Notes: a model not told the origin generated them from the letters alone. Shown: positions 1 through 13,080, numbered from the stretch's first letter. The stretch is 64,000 bases of DNA from Atherix ibis (GCA_958298945.1 OY282609.1:42484954-42548953); one strand, 5' to 3'. Translations and numbers: made by a program.

Positions 1-358
1 GTTTTTCAAGAGGAATATTCAGTGGTATTTCTCAAGAGGAATATTCAGTGGTATTTTTCAAGACGAATATACAGTGATATTTTCAAGAGGATTATTCAAT
101 TGTATTTTTCAAGAGGAATGTTCAGTTGTATTTTTCAAGAGGAATAATCAGTGGTATTTTTTGAGAGCAATATTCAGTGGTATTTTTCAAGAGGAATATT
201 CAGTGGTATTTTTCAAGAGGAATATTGAATGGTATTTTTTAAGAGGAATATTCAGTGGTATTTTTCAAGATGAATATTCAGTGGTATTTTTCAAGAGGAA
301 AATGACGTGGTATTTCTTAAGACGTATATTCAGTGGTATTTTTCAAGAGGAATATTCA
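1..358 (+). repeat. Higher-order repeat block A, copy 1 (truncated by window start)
   Basis: This block reappears at 4627-4984 with a constant offset of 4626 bp. Shared rare variants include the 25-bp monomer with GTGATATTTTCAAG (one T fewer), the GAGAGCAATATT monomer, and the GAGGAAAATGACG variant at 295 versus 4921. Base 1 is inside a 24-bp monomer of the CAGTCGTTTTTC type, as the second copy shows. The two copies diverge after about 358 / 4984, where copy 1 goes on with AGCGG monomers and copy 2 with the TTTAAG type. Confidence 0.85.
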
Positions 359-590
359 GCGGTATTTTTCAATAGAACTATTCAGTGGTATTTTTCGGGA
401 GGATTATTACGTGGTATTTTTCAAGAGGAATATTCAATGGTATTTTTCAAGAGAAACATTCAGTGGTATTTTTCAAGAGGAATATTCAGTGGTATTTTTC
501 AAGAGGAATATTCGGTGGTATTTTTCAAGTGGATGTTCAGTGGTATTTTTCAAGAGGAATATTCAGTGGTATTTTTCAAGAGGAATATTC

Positions 591-848
591 AGTAGTATTT
601 CTCAAAGGGGTAATTCAGTGGTATTTTTCAATAGGAATATTCAGTGGTATTTTTCAAGATGAATAATCAGTCGTATTTTTCAAGAGGAATATTCAGTGGT
701 ATTTTTCAAGAGGATATTCAGTAGTATTTCTCAAGGGGGTAATTCAGTGGTATTTTTCAATAGGAATATTCAGTGGTATTTTTCAAGATGAATAATCAGT
801 GGTATTTTTCAAGAGGAATATTCAGTGTTATTTTTCAAGAGAAATATT
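591..848 (+). repeat. Local 5-monomer (about 130 bp) tandem duplication
   Basis: The variant GTAGTATTTCTCAA followed by a GGGGTAATTCAG monomer occurs at 592 and again at 721, a 129-bp spacing (five monomers less one base). The same pentamer pair with 130-bp spacing returns at about 17082/17212, 19.44-19.6 kb and 22.17-22.4 kb, so it is an older unit later carried along in larger duplications. Confidence 0.8.
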
Positions 849-3546
849 GAGCGGTATTTTTTAAGAGGAATATTTTGTGGTATTTTTCAAGAGAACTATT
901 CAGTGGTTTTTTTCAAGAGGAATATTCAGTGGTATTTTTCAAGACGAATATTCAGTGGTATTTTTCAAGAGGAATATTCAGTGGTATTTTTCAAGAGGAA
1001 TATTGAATGGTATTTTTCAAGAGGAATTTTCAGTGGTATTTTTCAAGAAGAATATTCAGTGGTATTTTTCAAGAGGAAAATACAGTGGTATTTTTTTAGA
1101 CGTATATTCAGTGGTATTTTTCAAGAGGAATATTCAGTGGTATTTTTCAAGAGGAATATTCAGTGGTATTTTTTAAGAGAAATATTCAGTGGTATTTTTT
1201 AAGATGAATAATCAGTAGTATTTTTCAAGAGGAATATTCAGTGGTATTTTTTAAGAGGAATATTGAGTGGTATTTTTCAAGAGGAATATTCAGTTGTATT
1301 TTTAAAGAGGACTATTTAATGGTATTTTTCAAGAGGAATATTCAGTAGTATTTTTCAAGAGGAATATTCAGTGGTATTTTTCAAGAGGAATACTCAGCGG
1401 TATTTTTCAATAGAACTATTCAGTTGTATTTTTGAAGAGGAATATTCCGTGGTATTTTTCAAGAGGAATATTCAGTGGTATTTCTCAAGAGGAATATTCA
1501 GTTGTATTTCTGAAAAGGAATATTTAGTGGTATGTTTTAAGACGAATATTTAGCGGTATTTTTCAATAGAACTATTCAGTGGTATTTTTCAAGAGGAATA
1601 TTCAGTGGTATTTTTTAAGAGAAATATTCAGTGGTATTTTTTAAGATGAATAATCAGTAGTATTTTTCAAGAGGAATATTCAGTGGTATTTGTTAAGAGG
1701 AATATTCAGTGGTATTTTTCAAGAGGAATATTCAGCGATATTTTTCAAGAGGAAAATACATTGGTATTTTTCAAGAGGAATATTCAGTGGTATTTTTCAA
1801 GACGAATATTTAGTGGTATTTTTAAAGAGGAACATTCAGTGGTATTTTTCGAGACGAATATTCAGTAGTATTTTTCAAGAGGAATATTCAGTGTTATTTT
1901 TCAAGAGGAATATTCAGTGGTATTTTTCAAGTGGAATATTCAGTGGTATTTTTTAAGAGGAATATTCAGTGGTATTTTCAAGAGGAATATTCAGTAGTTT
2001 TTTCAAGAAGAATATTCAGTGGTATTTTTCAAGAGGAATATTTAATGGTATTTTTCAAGAGAAATATTCAGTTGTATTTTTCAAGAGGAATATTTAGTGT
2101 TATTTTTCGAGACAAATATTGAGTGGTATATTTTAAGATTAATATTCCGTGGTATTTTTCAAGAGGAATATTCAGTGGTATTTTCCAAGAGGAATATTCA
2201 ATGGTATTTTTCAAGAGAAACATTCAGTGGTATTTTTCAAGAGGAATATTCAGTGGTATTTTTTAAGAGGAATATTCAGTGGTATTTTTTAAGAGGAATA
2301 ATCAGTGGTATTTTTCAAGAGGAATATTCAGTGGTATTTTTTAAGAGGAATATTCAGTGGTATTTTTCAAGATGAATATTCAGTTGTATTTTTAAAGAGG
2401 ACATTCCGTGGTATTTTTTAAGAGAAATATTCAGTAGTATTTTTCAAGAGGAATCTTCAGTCGTATTTTTTAAGAGGAATATTCAGCGGTATTTTTCAAT
2501 AGAACTATTCAGTGGTATTTTTCAGGAGGATTATTACGTGGTATTTTTAAGAGGAATATTCAGTGGTATTTCTCAAGAGAAATATTCAGTTGTGTTTCTC
2601 AAAAGGAATATTCAGTGGAATTTTTTAAGACGAATATAAATTGCTATTTTTCAATAGGATTATTCAGCGGTATTTTTCAATAGAACTATTCAGTCGTTTT
2701 TCAAGAGGAATACTCAGTGGTATTTTTCAAGAGGAATATTCAATGGTATTTTTCAAGAGAAACATTCAGTGGTATTTTTCAAGATGAATATTCAGTGGTA
2801 TTTTTTAAGAGGAATATTCAGTGGTATTTTTTAAGAGGAATAATCAGTGGTATTTTTCAAGAGGAATATTCAGTGGTATTTTTTAAGAGGAATATTCAGT
2901 GGTATTTTTCAAGACGAATATACAGTGATATTTTTCAAGAGGATTATTCAATGGTATTTTTCAAGAGGAATGTTCAGTTGTATTTTTCAAGAGGAATAAT
3001 CAGTGATATTTTTTGAGAGCAATATTCAGTGGTATTTTTCAAGAGGAATATTCAGTGGTATTTTTCAAGAGGAATAATCAGTAGTATTTTTTAAAAGCAA
3101 TATTCAGAGGTATTTTTCAAGAGGATTATTCAGTGATATTTTCGAAGATGAACATTTAGTGGTATTTTTCAAGAGGATTATTCAGTAATATTTTTGAAGA
3201 GGAATATTCAGTGGTATTTTTCAAGAGGAATAATCAGTGCTATTTTTTAAGAGCAATATTCAGTGGTATTTTTCAAGAGGAATACTCGTTGGTATTTTTC
3301 AAGATGAATATTCATTGGTATTTTTCAAGAGGAATATTCAGTGATATTTTTCAAGAGGTTTATTCAATGGTATTTTTCAAGAGGAATAATCAGTTGTATT
3401 TTTCAAGAGTAATATTCAGTATTATCTTTCAAGAGCAATATTTAGTGGTGTTTTTCAAAAGCATTATTCAGTGGTATTTTTCAAGAGGAATCTTTTGTGG
3501 TATTTTTCAAGAGGAATAATCAGAGGTATTTTTTAATAGCAATATT

Positions 3547-3556
3547 CAGTGGTATT
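3547..3556 (+). repeat. 10-bp partial monomer, a recurring phase-shift marker
   Basis: A fragment CAGTGGTATT is followed at once by a new monomer CAGCGGTATTTTTAAAG, so 16 bp of one monomer are missing. The same stub, always after a CAATAGCAATATT-type monomer, occurs at 9572, 11267, 13407, 27342, 30644, 32421, 34171, 34909, 36165 and 37681. It therefore arose once and was spread by segmental duplication. It is confined to 3.5-37.7 kb. Confidence 0.9.
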
Positions 3557-4621
3557 CAGCGGTATTTTTAAAGAGGAATATTCAATAGTATTTTTCAAGT
3601 GGAATATTCAGTGGTATTTTTCAAGAGGAATATTCGGTGGTATTTTTCAAGTGGAAACTTCAATGGTATATTTCAAGAGGAATATTCAGTGGTATTTTTC
3701 AAGAAGGGTATTCAATGGTAATTTTCAAGAGGAATATTTAGTGGTAGTTTTCAAGCCGTATATTCAGTAGTATTTTTCAAGAGAAATATTCAGTGGTATT
3801 TTTCAAAAGGAATAATCCGTGGTATTTTTCAAGAGGAATTTTCAGTGGTAATTTTCAAGAGGAATATTCAGTGGTATTTTTAAAGAGGAATATTACGTGG
3901 TATTTTTCAAGAGGAATATTTAATGGTATTTTTCAAGAGGAATATTCAGTGGTATTTTTCAAGAGGAATATTCAGTGGTATTTTTCAAAAGGAATATATA
4001 GCGCTATTTTTCAAGAGAAATATTGAGTGGTATTTTTCAAGATGAATATTCAGTGGTATTTTTCAAGACGAATATTCAGTAGTATTTTTCAAGAGGAATA
4101 TTCAGCGATATTTTTTAAGAACTATTCAGTGGTATTTTTCAAGAGGAATATTCAGTGGTATTTTTCAAGAGGAATATTCAGTGGTATTTTTTTAAAAGGA
4201 ATGTTCAGTGGTATGTTTTAAGAGGAATAATCAGTGGTATTTTTCAAGATGAATATTCAGTGGTATTTTTTAAGAGGAATATTCAGTGGTATTTTTCAAG
4301 AGGAATATTCAGTTGTATTTTTAAAGAGGACTATTCAGTGGTATTTTTCAAGAGGAATATTCAGTAGTATTTTTCAAGAGGAATATTCAGTCGTATTTTT
4401 CAAGAGGAATATTCAGCGGTATTTTTCAGTAGAACTATTCAGTGGTATTTTTCAAGAGGAATATTCCGTGATATTTTTCAAGAGGAATAGTCAGTGGTAT
4501 TTCTCACGACAAATATTCAGTTGTATTTCTCAAAAGGAATATTCAGTGGTATTTTTTAAGACGAATATAAATTGATATTTTTCAATAGGATTATTCGGCG
4601 GTATTTTTCAATAGAACTATT

Positions 4622-4645
4622 CAGTCGTTTTTCAAGAGGAATATT
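4622..4645 (+). repeat. 24-bp short monomer (CAGTCGTTTTTC type), a recurring marker
   Basis: This monomer lacks two bases in the GGTATTTTT stretch. The same short form stands at 2691, 5503, 6566, 7525, 7835, 8716, 10646, 25109 and 26643, always after a CAATAGAACTATT-type monomer, and base 1 of the window is inside another. It marks one higher-order family limited to about 1-10.7 kb and 25-26.7 kb. Confidence 0.85.
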
Positions 4646-4984
4646 CAGTGGTATTTCTCAAGAGGAATATTCAGTGGTATTTTTCAAGACGAATATACAG
4701 TGATATTTTCAAGAGGATTATTCAATTGTATTTTTCAAGAGGAATGTTCAGTTGTATTTTTCAAGAGGAATAATCAGTGGTATTTTTTGAGAGCAATATT
4801 CAGTGGTATTTTTCAAAAGGAATATTCAGTGGTATTTTTCAAGAGGAATATTGAATGGTATTTTTTAAGAGGAATATTCAGTGGTATTTTTCAAGAAGAA
4901 TATTCAGTGGTATTTTTCAAGAGGAAAATGACGTGGTATTTCTTAAGACGTATATTCAGTGGTATTTTTCAAGAGGAATATTCA
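4627..4984 (+). repeat. Higher-order repeat block A, copy 2
   Basis: This is the partner of 1-358. It differs by only a few substitutions, for example CAAAAGG for CAAGAGG near 4815 and AAGAAGAAT for AAGATGAAT near 4891. The same variants, including GAGGAAAATGACG at 8135, recur a third time at 7.93-8.2 kb, so the block has been copied at least twice within 8 kb. Confidence 0.85.
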
Positions 4985-5850
4985 GTGGTATTTTTTAAGA
5001 GGAATATTCAATGGTATTTTTCAAGAGAAACATTCAGTGGTATTTTTCAAGAGGAATATTCAGTGGTATTTTTTAAGAGGAATATTCAGTGGTATTTTTT
5101 AAGAGGCATAATCAGTGGTATTTTTCAAGAGGAATATTCAGTGGTATTTTTTAAGAGGAATATTCAGTGGTATTTTTCAAGATGAATATTCAGTTGTATT
5201 TTTAAAGAGGACTATTCAGTGGTATTTTTCAAGAGGAATATTCAGTAGTATTTTTCAAGAGGAATCTTCAGTCGTAGTTTTTGAGAGGAATATTCAGCGG
5301 TATTTTTCAATAGAACTATTCAGTGGTATTTTTCAGGAGGATTATTACGTGGTATTTTTCAAGAGGATTATTCAGTGGTATTTCTCAAGAGAAATATTCA
5401 TTTGTGTTTCTCAAAAGGAATATTCAGTGGAATTTTTTAAGACGAATATAAATTGCTATTTTTCAATAGGATTATTCAGCGGTATTTTTCAATAGAACTA
5501 TTCAGTCGTTTTTCAAGAGGAATATTCAGTGGTATTTTTCAAGAGGAATATTCAATGGTATTTTTCAAGAGAAACATTCAGTGGTATTTTTCAAGAGGAA
5601 TATTCAGTGGTATTTGTTAAGAGGAATATTCAGTGGTATTTTTTAAGAGGAATAATCAGTGGTATTTTTCAAGAGGAATGTTCAGTGGTATTTTTTAAGA
5701 GGAATATTCAGTGGTATTTTTCAAGACGAAGATACAGTGATATTTTTCAAGAGGATTATTCAATGGTATTTTTCAAGAGGAATGTTCAGTTGTATTTTTC
5801 AAGAGGAATAAACAGTGGTATTTTTTGAGAGCAATATTCAGTGGTATTTT
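4720..5850 (+). repeat. 1.1 kb block shared with 7934-9063
   Basis: It aligns with 7934-9063 at an offset of 3213-3214 bp. It carries the GAGAAACATTCAG monomer, the CAGTTGTATTTTTAAAG plus GAGGACTATT pair, and the GAGGATTATTACG monomer. The one-base shift in offset comes from a shortened monomer near 8180 (ATTTTTAGAAGG). This block overlaps the first unit of the 1063-bp tandem pair, showing successive rounds of duplication. Confidence 0.75.
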
Positions 5851-6212
5851 TCAAGAGGAATATTCAGTGGTATTTTTCAAGATGAATATTCAGTGGTATT
5901 TTTCAAGACGAATATTCAGTGGTATTTTTCAAGAGGAATATTCAGCGATATTCTTTAAGAACTATTCAGTGGTATTTTTCAAGAGGAATATTCAGTGGTA
6001 TTTTTCAAGAGGAATATTCAGTGGTATTTTTTTAAAAGGAATGTTCAGTGGTATGTTTTAAGAGGAATAATCAGTGGTATTTTTCAAGAGGAATATTCAG
6101 TGGTATTTTTTAAGAGGAATATTCAGTGGTATTTTTCAAGAGGAATATTCAGTTGTATTTTTAAAGAGGACTATTCAGTGGTATTTTTCAAGAGGAATAT
6201 TCAGTAGTATTT
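5150..6212 (+). repeat. 1063-bp higher-order unit, tandem copy 1
   Basis: It is followed directly by a near-identical copy at 6213-7275; for example, CAAGATGAAT is at 5178 and 6241. The 1063-bp length is 41 monomers minus 3 bases, fully explained by two 24-bp monomers (the CAGTCGTTTTTC type and the AAGAACTATTCAG type) and one 27-bp monomer with seven T's. This is clean evidence for unequal exchange in register with the monomers. Confidence 0.9.
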
Positions 6213-7275
6213 TTTAAGAGGAATATTCAGTGGTATTTTTCAAGATGAATATTCAGTTGTATTTTTAAAGAGGACTATTCAGTGGTATTTTTCAAGAGGA
6301 ATATTCAGTAGTATTTTTCAAGAGGAATCTTCAGTCGTAGTTTTTGAGAGGAATATTCAGCGGTATTTTTCAATAGAACTATTCAGTGGTATTTTTCAGG
6401 AGGATTATTACGTGGTATTTTTCAAGAGGATTATTCAGTGGTATTTCTCAAGAGAAATATTCATTTGTGTTTCTCAAAAGGAATATTCAGTGGAATTTTT
6501 TAAGACGAATATAAATTGCTATTTTTCAATAGGATTATTCAGCGGTATTTTTCAATAGAACTATTCAGTCGTTTTTCAAGAGGAATATTCAGTGGTATTT
6601 TTCAAGAGGAATATTCAATGGTATTTTTCAAGAGAAACATTCAGTGGTATTTTTCAAGAGGAATATTCAGTGGTATTTGTTAAGAGGAATATTCAGTGGT
6701 ATTTTTTAAGAGGAATAATCAGTGGTATTTTTCAAGAGGAATGTTCAATGGTATTTTTTAAGAGGAATATTCAGTGGTATTTTTCAAGACGAAGATACAG
6801 TGATATTTTTCAAGAGGATTATTCAATGGTATTTTTCAAGAGGAATGTTCAGTTGTATTTTTCAAGAGGAATAAACAGTGGTATTTTTTGAGAGCAATAT
6901 TCAGTGGTATTTTTCAAGAGGAATATTCAGTGGTATTTTTCAAGATGAATATTCAGTGGTATTTTTCAAGACGAATATTCAGTGGTATTTTTCAAGAGGA
7001 ATATTCAGCGATATTCTTTAAGAACTATTCAGTGGTATTTTTCAAGAGGAATATTCAGTGGTATTTTTCAAGAGGAATATTCAGTGGTATTTTTTTAAAA
7101 GGAATGTTCAGTGGTATGTTTTAAGAGGAATAATCAGTGGTATTTTTCAAGAGGAATATTCAGTGGTATTTTTTAAGAGGAATATTCAGTGGTATTTTTC
7201 AAGAGGAATATTCAGTTGTATTTTTAAAGAGGACTATTCAGTGGTATTTTTCAAGAGGAATATTCAGTAGTATTT
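6213..7275 (+). repeat. 1063-bp higher-order unit, tandem copy 2
   Basis: This is the partner of 5150-6212 with very few differences, for example GTTCAATGG at about 6743 where copy 1 has GTTCAGTGG. Its right part (7058 onwards) also matches 4155 onwards at an offset of 2903 bp. Confidence 0.9.
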
Positions 7276-7884
7276 TTCAAGAGGAATATTCAGTCGTATT
7301 TTTCAAGAGGAATATTCAGCGGTATTTTTCAATAAAACTATTCAGTGGTATTTTTCAAGAGGAATATTCCGTGGTATTTTTCAAGAGGAATAGTCAGTGG
7401 TATTTCTCACGACAAATATTCAGTTGTATTTCTCAAAAGGAATATTCAGTGGTATTTTTTAAGACGAATATAAATTGATATTTTTCAATAGGATTATTCA
7501 GCGGTATTTTTCAATAGAACTATTCAGTCGTTTTTCAAGAGGAATATTCAGTGGTATTTTTCAAGAGGAATATTCAGTAGTATTTTTCAAGAGGAATATT
7601 CAGTCGTATTTTTCAAGAGGAATATTCAGCGGTATTTTTCAGTAGAACTATTCAGTGGTATTTTTCAAGAGGAATATTCCGTGATATTTTTCAAGAGGAA
7701 TAGTCAGTGGTATTTCTCACGACAAATATTCAGTTGTATTTCTCAAAAGGAATATTCAGTGGTATTTTTTAAGACGAATATAAATTGATATTTTTCAATA
7801 GGATTATTCGGCGGTATTTTTCAATAGAACTATTCAGTCGTTTTTCAAGAGGAATATTCAGTGGTATTTCTCAAGAGGAATATT
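7265..7884 (+). repeat. 310-bp tandem duplication
   Basis: Two consecutive 310-bp units (7265-7574 and 7575-7884) share the order CAGTAG, CAGTCG, CAGCGG monomers, the TCACGACAAATATT monomer, the GACGAATATAAATTGATA monomer and the 24-bp CAGTCGTTTTTC monomer (7525 and 7835). The length is 12 monomers minus 2 bases, matching one 24-bp monomer per unit. Confidence 0.85.
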
Positions 7885-8222
7885 CAGTGGTATTTTTTAA
7901 GAGGAATAATCAGTGGTATTTTTCAAGAGGAATGTTCAATTGTATTTTTCAAGAGGAATGTTCAGTTGTATTTTTCAAGAGGAATAATCAGTGGTATTTT
8001 TTGAGAGCAATATTCAGTGGTATTTTTCAAGAGGAATATTCAGTGGTATTTTTCAAGAGGAATATTGAATGGTATTTTTTAAGAGGAATATTCAGTGGTA
8101 TTTTTCAAGAAGAATATTCAGTGGTATTTTTCAAGAGGAAAATGACGTGGTATTTCTTAAGACGTATATTCAGTGGTATTTTTAGAAGGAATATTCAGTG
8201 GTATTTTTTAAGAGGAATATTC

Positions 8223-10839
8223 AATGGTATTTTTCAAGAGAAACATTCAGTGGTATTTTTCAAGAGGAATATTCAGTGGTATTTTTTAAGAGGAATATTC
8301 AGTGGTATTTTTTAAGAGGAATAATCAGTGGTATTTTTCAAGAGGAATATTCAGTGGTATTTTTTAAGAGGAATATTCAGTGGTATTTTTCAAGATGAAT
8401 ATTCAGTTGTATTTTTAAAGAGGACTATTCAGTGGTATTTTTCAAGAGGAATATTCAGTAGTATTTTTCAAGAGGAATCTTCAGTCGTATTTTTTAAGAG
8501 GAATATTCAGCGGTATTTTTCAATAGAACTATTCAGTGGTATTTTTCAGGAGGATTATTACGTGGTATTTTTCAAGAGGAATATTTAGTGGTATTTCTCA
8601 AGAGAAATATTCAGTTGTGTTTCTCAAAAGGAATATTCAGTGGAATTTTTTAAGACGAATATAAAATGCTATTTTTCAATAGGATTATTCAGCGGTATTT
8701 TTCAATAGAACTATTCAGTCGTTTTTCAAGAGGAATATTCGGTGGTATTTTTCAAGAGGAATATTCAATGGTATTTTTCAAGAGAAACATTCAGTGGTAT
8801 TTTTCAAGAGGAATATTCAGTGGTATTTATTAAGAGGAATATTCAGTGGTATTTTTTAAGAGGAATAATCAGTAGTATTTTTCAAGAGGAATGTTCAGTG
8901 GTATTTTTTAAGAGGAATATTCAGTGGTATTTTTCAAGACGAATATACAGTGATATTTTTCAAGAGGATTATTCAATGGTATTTTTCAAGAGGAATATTC
9001 AGTTGTATTTTTCAAGAGGAATAATCAGTGGTATTTTTTGAGAGCAATATTCAGTGGTATTTTTCAAGAGGAATAATCAGTGGTATATTTCAAGAGGAAT
9101 AATCAGTGGTATTTTTTAAGAGCAATATTCAGAGGTATTTTTCAAGAGGATTATTCAGTGATATTTTTGAAGATGAACATTTAGTGGTATTTTTCAAGAG
9201 GATTATTCAGTAATATTTTTGAAGAGGAATATTCAGTGGTATTTTTCAAGAGGAATAATCAGTGCTATTTTTTAAGAGCAATATTCAGTGGTATTTTTCA
9301 AGAGGAATACTCGTTGGTATTTTTCAAGATGAATATTCAGTGGTATTTTTCAAGAGGAATATTCAGTGATATTTTTCAAGAGGTTTATTCAATGGTATTT
9401 TTCAAGAGGAATAATCAGTTGTATTTTTCAAGAGGAATATTTAGTAGTATCTTTCAAGAGCAATATTTAGTGGTGTTTTTCAAAAGCATTATTCAGTGGT
9501 ATTTTTCAAGAGGAATCTTTTGTAGTATTTTTCAAGAGGAATAATCAGAGGTATTTTTTAATAGCAATATTCAGTGTTATTCAGCGGTATTTTTAAAGAG
9601 GAATATTCAATAGTATTTTTCAAGTGGAATATTCAGTGGTATTTTTCAAGAGGAATATTCGGGTGTATTTTTCAAGTGGAAGTTTCAATGGTATATTTCA
9701 AGAGGAATATTCAGTGGTATTTTTCAAGAAGGGTATTTAATGGTAATTTTCAAGAGGAATATTCAGTGGTAGTTTTCAAGCCGTATATTCAGTAGTATTT
9801 TTCAAGAGAAATATTCAGTGGTATTTTTCAAAAGGAATAATCCGTGGTATTTTTCAAGAGGAATTTTCAGTGGTAATTTTCAAGAGGAATATTCAGTGGT
9901 ATTTTTAAAGAGGAATATTACGTGGTATTTTTCAAGAGGAATATTTAATGGTATTTTTCAAGAGGAATATTCAGTGGTATTTTTCAAGAGGAATATTCAG
10001 TGGTATTTTTCAAAAGGAATATTTAGCGCTATTTTTCAAGAGAAATATTGAGTGGTATTTTTCAAGATGAATATTCAGTGGTATTTTTCAAGACGAATAT
10101 TCAGTGGTATTTTTCAAGAGGAATATTCAGCGATATTTTTTAAGAACTATTCAGTGGTATTTTCAAGAGGAATATTCCGTGGTATTTTTCAAGAGGAATA
10201 TTCCATGGTATTTTTTTAAAAGGAATGTTCAGTGGTATATTTTAAGAGGAATAATCAGTGGTATTTTTCAAGAGGAATATTCAGTGGTATTTTTTAAGAG
10301 GAATATTCAGTGGTATTTTTCAAGAGGAATATTCAGTTGTATTTTTAAAGAGGACTATTCAGTGGTATTTTTCAAGAGGAATATTCAGTAGTATTTTTCA
10401 AGAGGAATATTCAGTCGTATTTTTCAAGAGGAATATTCAGCGGTATTTTTCAATAGAACTATTCAGTGGTATTTTTCAAGAGGAATATTCCGTGGTATTT
10501 TTCAAGAGGAATATTCAGTGGTATTTCTCACGAGAAATATTCAGTTGTATTTCTCAAAAGGAATATTCAGTGGTATTTTTTAAGACGAATAAAAATTGAT
10601 ATTTTTCAATAGGATTATTCAGCGGTATTTTTCAATATAACTATTCAGTCGTTTTTCAAGAGGAATATTCAGTGGTATTTCTCAAGAGGAATATTCAGTG
10701 GTATTTTTCAAGACGAATATACAGTGATATTTTCAAGAGGATTATTCAATTGTATTTTTCAAGAGGAATGTTCAGTTGTATTTTTCAAGAGGAATAATCA
10801 GTGGTATTTTTTGAGAGCAATATTCAGTGGTATTTCTCA
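8223..10839 (+). repeat. 2.6 kb higher-order repeat block B, copy 2
   Basis: This is the partner of 2200-4815 at about 6025 bp. The match ends near 10839, where this copy continues with a CAAGGGGAATAG monomer instead of the CAAAAGG monomer of copy 1. Private differences are scattered, for example AATATAACTATT near 10637 where copy 1 has AATAGAACTATT. Confidence 0.85.
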
Positions 10840-11560
10840 AGGGGAATAGTCGGTGGTATTTTTCAAGAGGAATAATCAGTGGTATTTTTTAAGAGCAATA
10901 TTCAGAGGTATTTTTCAAGAGGATTATTCAGTGATATTTTTGAAGAGGAACATTTAGTGGTATTTTTCAAGAGGATTATTCAGTGATATTTTTGAAGAGG
11001 AATACTCGTTGGTATTTTTCAAGAGGAATATTCAGTGGTATTTTTCAAGAGGAATATTCAGTGATATTTTTCAAGAGGTTTATTCAATGGTATTTTTCAA
11101 GAGGAATGTTCAGTTGTATTTTTCAAGAGGAATATTCAGTAGTATCTTTCAAGAGCAATATTTAGTGGTATTTTTCAAGAGCATTATTCAGTGGTATTTT
11201 TCAAGAGGAATTTTTTGTGGTATTTTTCAAGAGGAATAATCAGAGGTATTTTTCAATAGCAATATTCAGTGGTATTCAGCGGTATTTTTAAAAAGGATTA
11301 ATCAATAGTATTTTTCAAGTTGAATATTCAGTGGTATTTTTCAAGAGGAATATTCAGTGGTATTTTTCAAGTGGAAAATTCAATGGAATATTTCAAGAGG
11401 AATATTCAGTGATATTTTTCAAGAGGGGTATTCAATGGTAATTTTCAAGAGGAATATTCAGTGGTAGTTTTCAAGCCGTATATTCAGTAGTATTTTTCAA
11501 GAGAAATATTCAGTGGTATTTTTCAAAAAGAATATTCCGTGGTATTTTTCAAAATGAATT
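10647..11560 (+). repeat. Dispersed block shared with 26643-27600
   Basis: The block matches 26643-27600 at an offset of about 15,997 bp, changing to about 16,075 bp after the monomer GAGGAATACTCG, because three monomers are missing here. Shared marks are the 24-bp CAGTCG monomer at 10646 / 26643, the GAGGAACATTTAGTGG monomer, the GAGGTTTATTCAATGG monomer and the 10-bp partial monomer at 11267 / 27342. Confidence 0.7.
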
Positions 11561-11564
11561 TTCA

Positions 11565-13080
11565 GTGGTATTTTTTAAGAGCAATATTCAGTGGTATTTT
11601 TCAAGAGGAATAATCAGTTGTATTTTTCAAGAGGAAAAATCAGTGGTATTTTTTAAGAGCAATATTCAGTGGTATTTCTCAAGAGGAATATTCAGTGGTA
11701 TTTTTCAAGAGGAATATTCAGTGGTATTTTCCAAGACGAATACTCAGTTGTATTTTTAAGGAGGAATATTCAGTGGTATTTTTCAAGAGGATTATTCAGT
11801 GATATATTTCAAGAGGGATATTCAGTGGTATTTCTGAAGAGAAATAATCAGTGGTATTTTTAAGAGCAATATTCAGTGGTATTTTTAAAGAGGAATATTC
11901 AGTGGTATTTTTTAAGAGGAATATTTAGTGGTATTTTTAAACAGGAATATTCAGTGATATTTTTCAAAAGGAATATTTAATGGTATTTTTCAAGAGGAAT
12001 GTTTAGTTGTGTTTTTCAAGAGCAATATTCAGTGGTATTTTTCAAGAGAAATATTCAGTTGGGTTTTTCAAGAGCATTATTCAGTGATATTTTTCAAGAG
12101 GAATCTTGAGAGGTATTATTCAAGAGGAATAATCAGAGGTATTTTTCAATAGCAATATTCAGTGGTATTTTTCAGGAGGAATATTCAGCGGTATTTTTAA
12201 AGAGGAATATTCAATAGTATTTTTAAAGGGGAAATTTTGTGGTATTTTTCAAGACGAATATTCAGTGAAATTTTTCAAGAGGAATATTCGGTGGTATTTT
12301 TCAACAGGAATATTCAGTGGTATTTTTCAAGAGGAATATTTTGTGGTATTTTTCAAGAGAACTATTCAGTGGTATTTTTCAAGAGAAATATTCCATATTA
12401 TTTTTCAAGAGGAATATTCAGTGGTATTTTTCAAGAGGAATATTCAGTGGTATTTTTAAAGAGGAATATTTTGTGGTATTTTTCAAGACGAATATTCAGT
12501 GGTATTTTTCAAGAGGTAAATTCAGTGGTATTTTTCAAGCGGAATAATCAATGGTATTTTTCAAGAGTAATATTCAGTGGTATGTTTGAAGAAGAATATT
12601 CAGTGGTATTTTTCAAGAGGAAAATACAGTGGTATTTTTCAAGACGTATATTCAGTGGTATTTTTCATGAGGAATATTCAGTGGTATTGTTCAAGAGGAA
12701 TATTCAATAGTATTTTTCAAGAGAAATATTCAGTGGTATTTTTCAAGAGGAATATTCACTGGTATTTTTCAAAACGAATATTCAGTGGTATTTTTCAAGA
12801 TTAATATTCCGTGGTATTTTTCAAGAGGAATATTCAGTGGTATTTTTCAAGGGGAATATACATTGGTATTTTTGAAGAGGAATATTCAGTGGTATTTTTC
12901 AAGAGGAATATTCAGTAGTAATTTTCAAGAGGAATATTTAGTGGTATTTTTCAAGAGGAATATTCAGTGGTATTTTTCAAGTGGAATATTCAGTTGTATT
13001 TTTTAAGAGGAATATTCAGTGGTATTTTTCAAGACGATTATTCAGTAGTATTTTTCAAGAGGAATATTCAGTGGTATTTT
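11565..13080 (+). repeat. Dispersed 1.5 kb block shared with 28936-30450
   Basis: It aligns with 28936-30450 at 17,371-17,372 bp, then at 17,320 bp after about 12.55 kb, because the distal copy lacks two monomers (52 bp). Shared marks are the CAGTTGGGTTTTTC monomer, GAATCTTGAGAGGTATTATTC, the GAGAAATATTCCATATTATT monomer and the AAGATTAATATTCCG monomer. It shows that neighbouring array segments were once closer or were copied over more than 17 kb. Confidence 0.75.

Larger units (their letters stand above)
2200..4815 (+). repeat. 2.6 kb higher-order repeat block B, copy 1
   Basis: It matches 8223-10839 at an offset of 6023-6025 bp. Shared rare marks include the 10-bp partial monomer (3547 versus 9572), the 24-bp CAGTCGTTTTTC monomer (2691 versus 8716; 4622 versus 10646), the GAGGTTTATTCAATGG monomer and the GTGATATTTTTGAAGATG monomer. 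Small offset changes reflect one- to two-base indels. Between the two copies lie the 1063-bp tandem pair and related material, so B is not a simple adjacent duplication. Confidence 0.85.
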
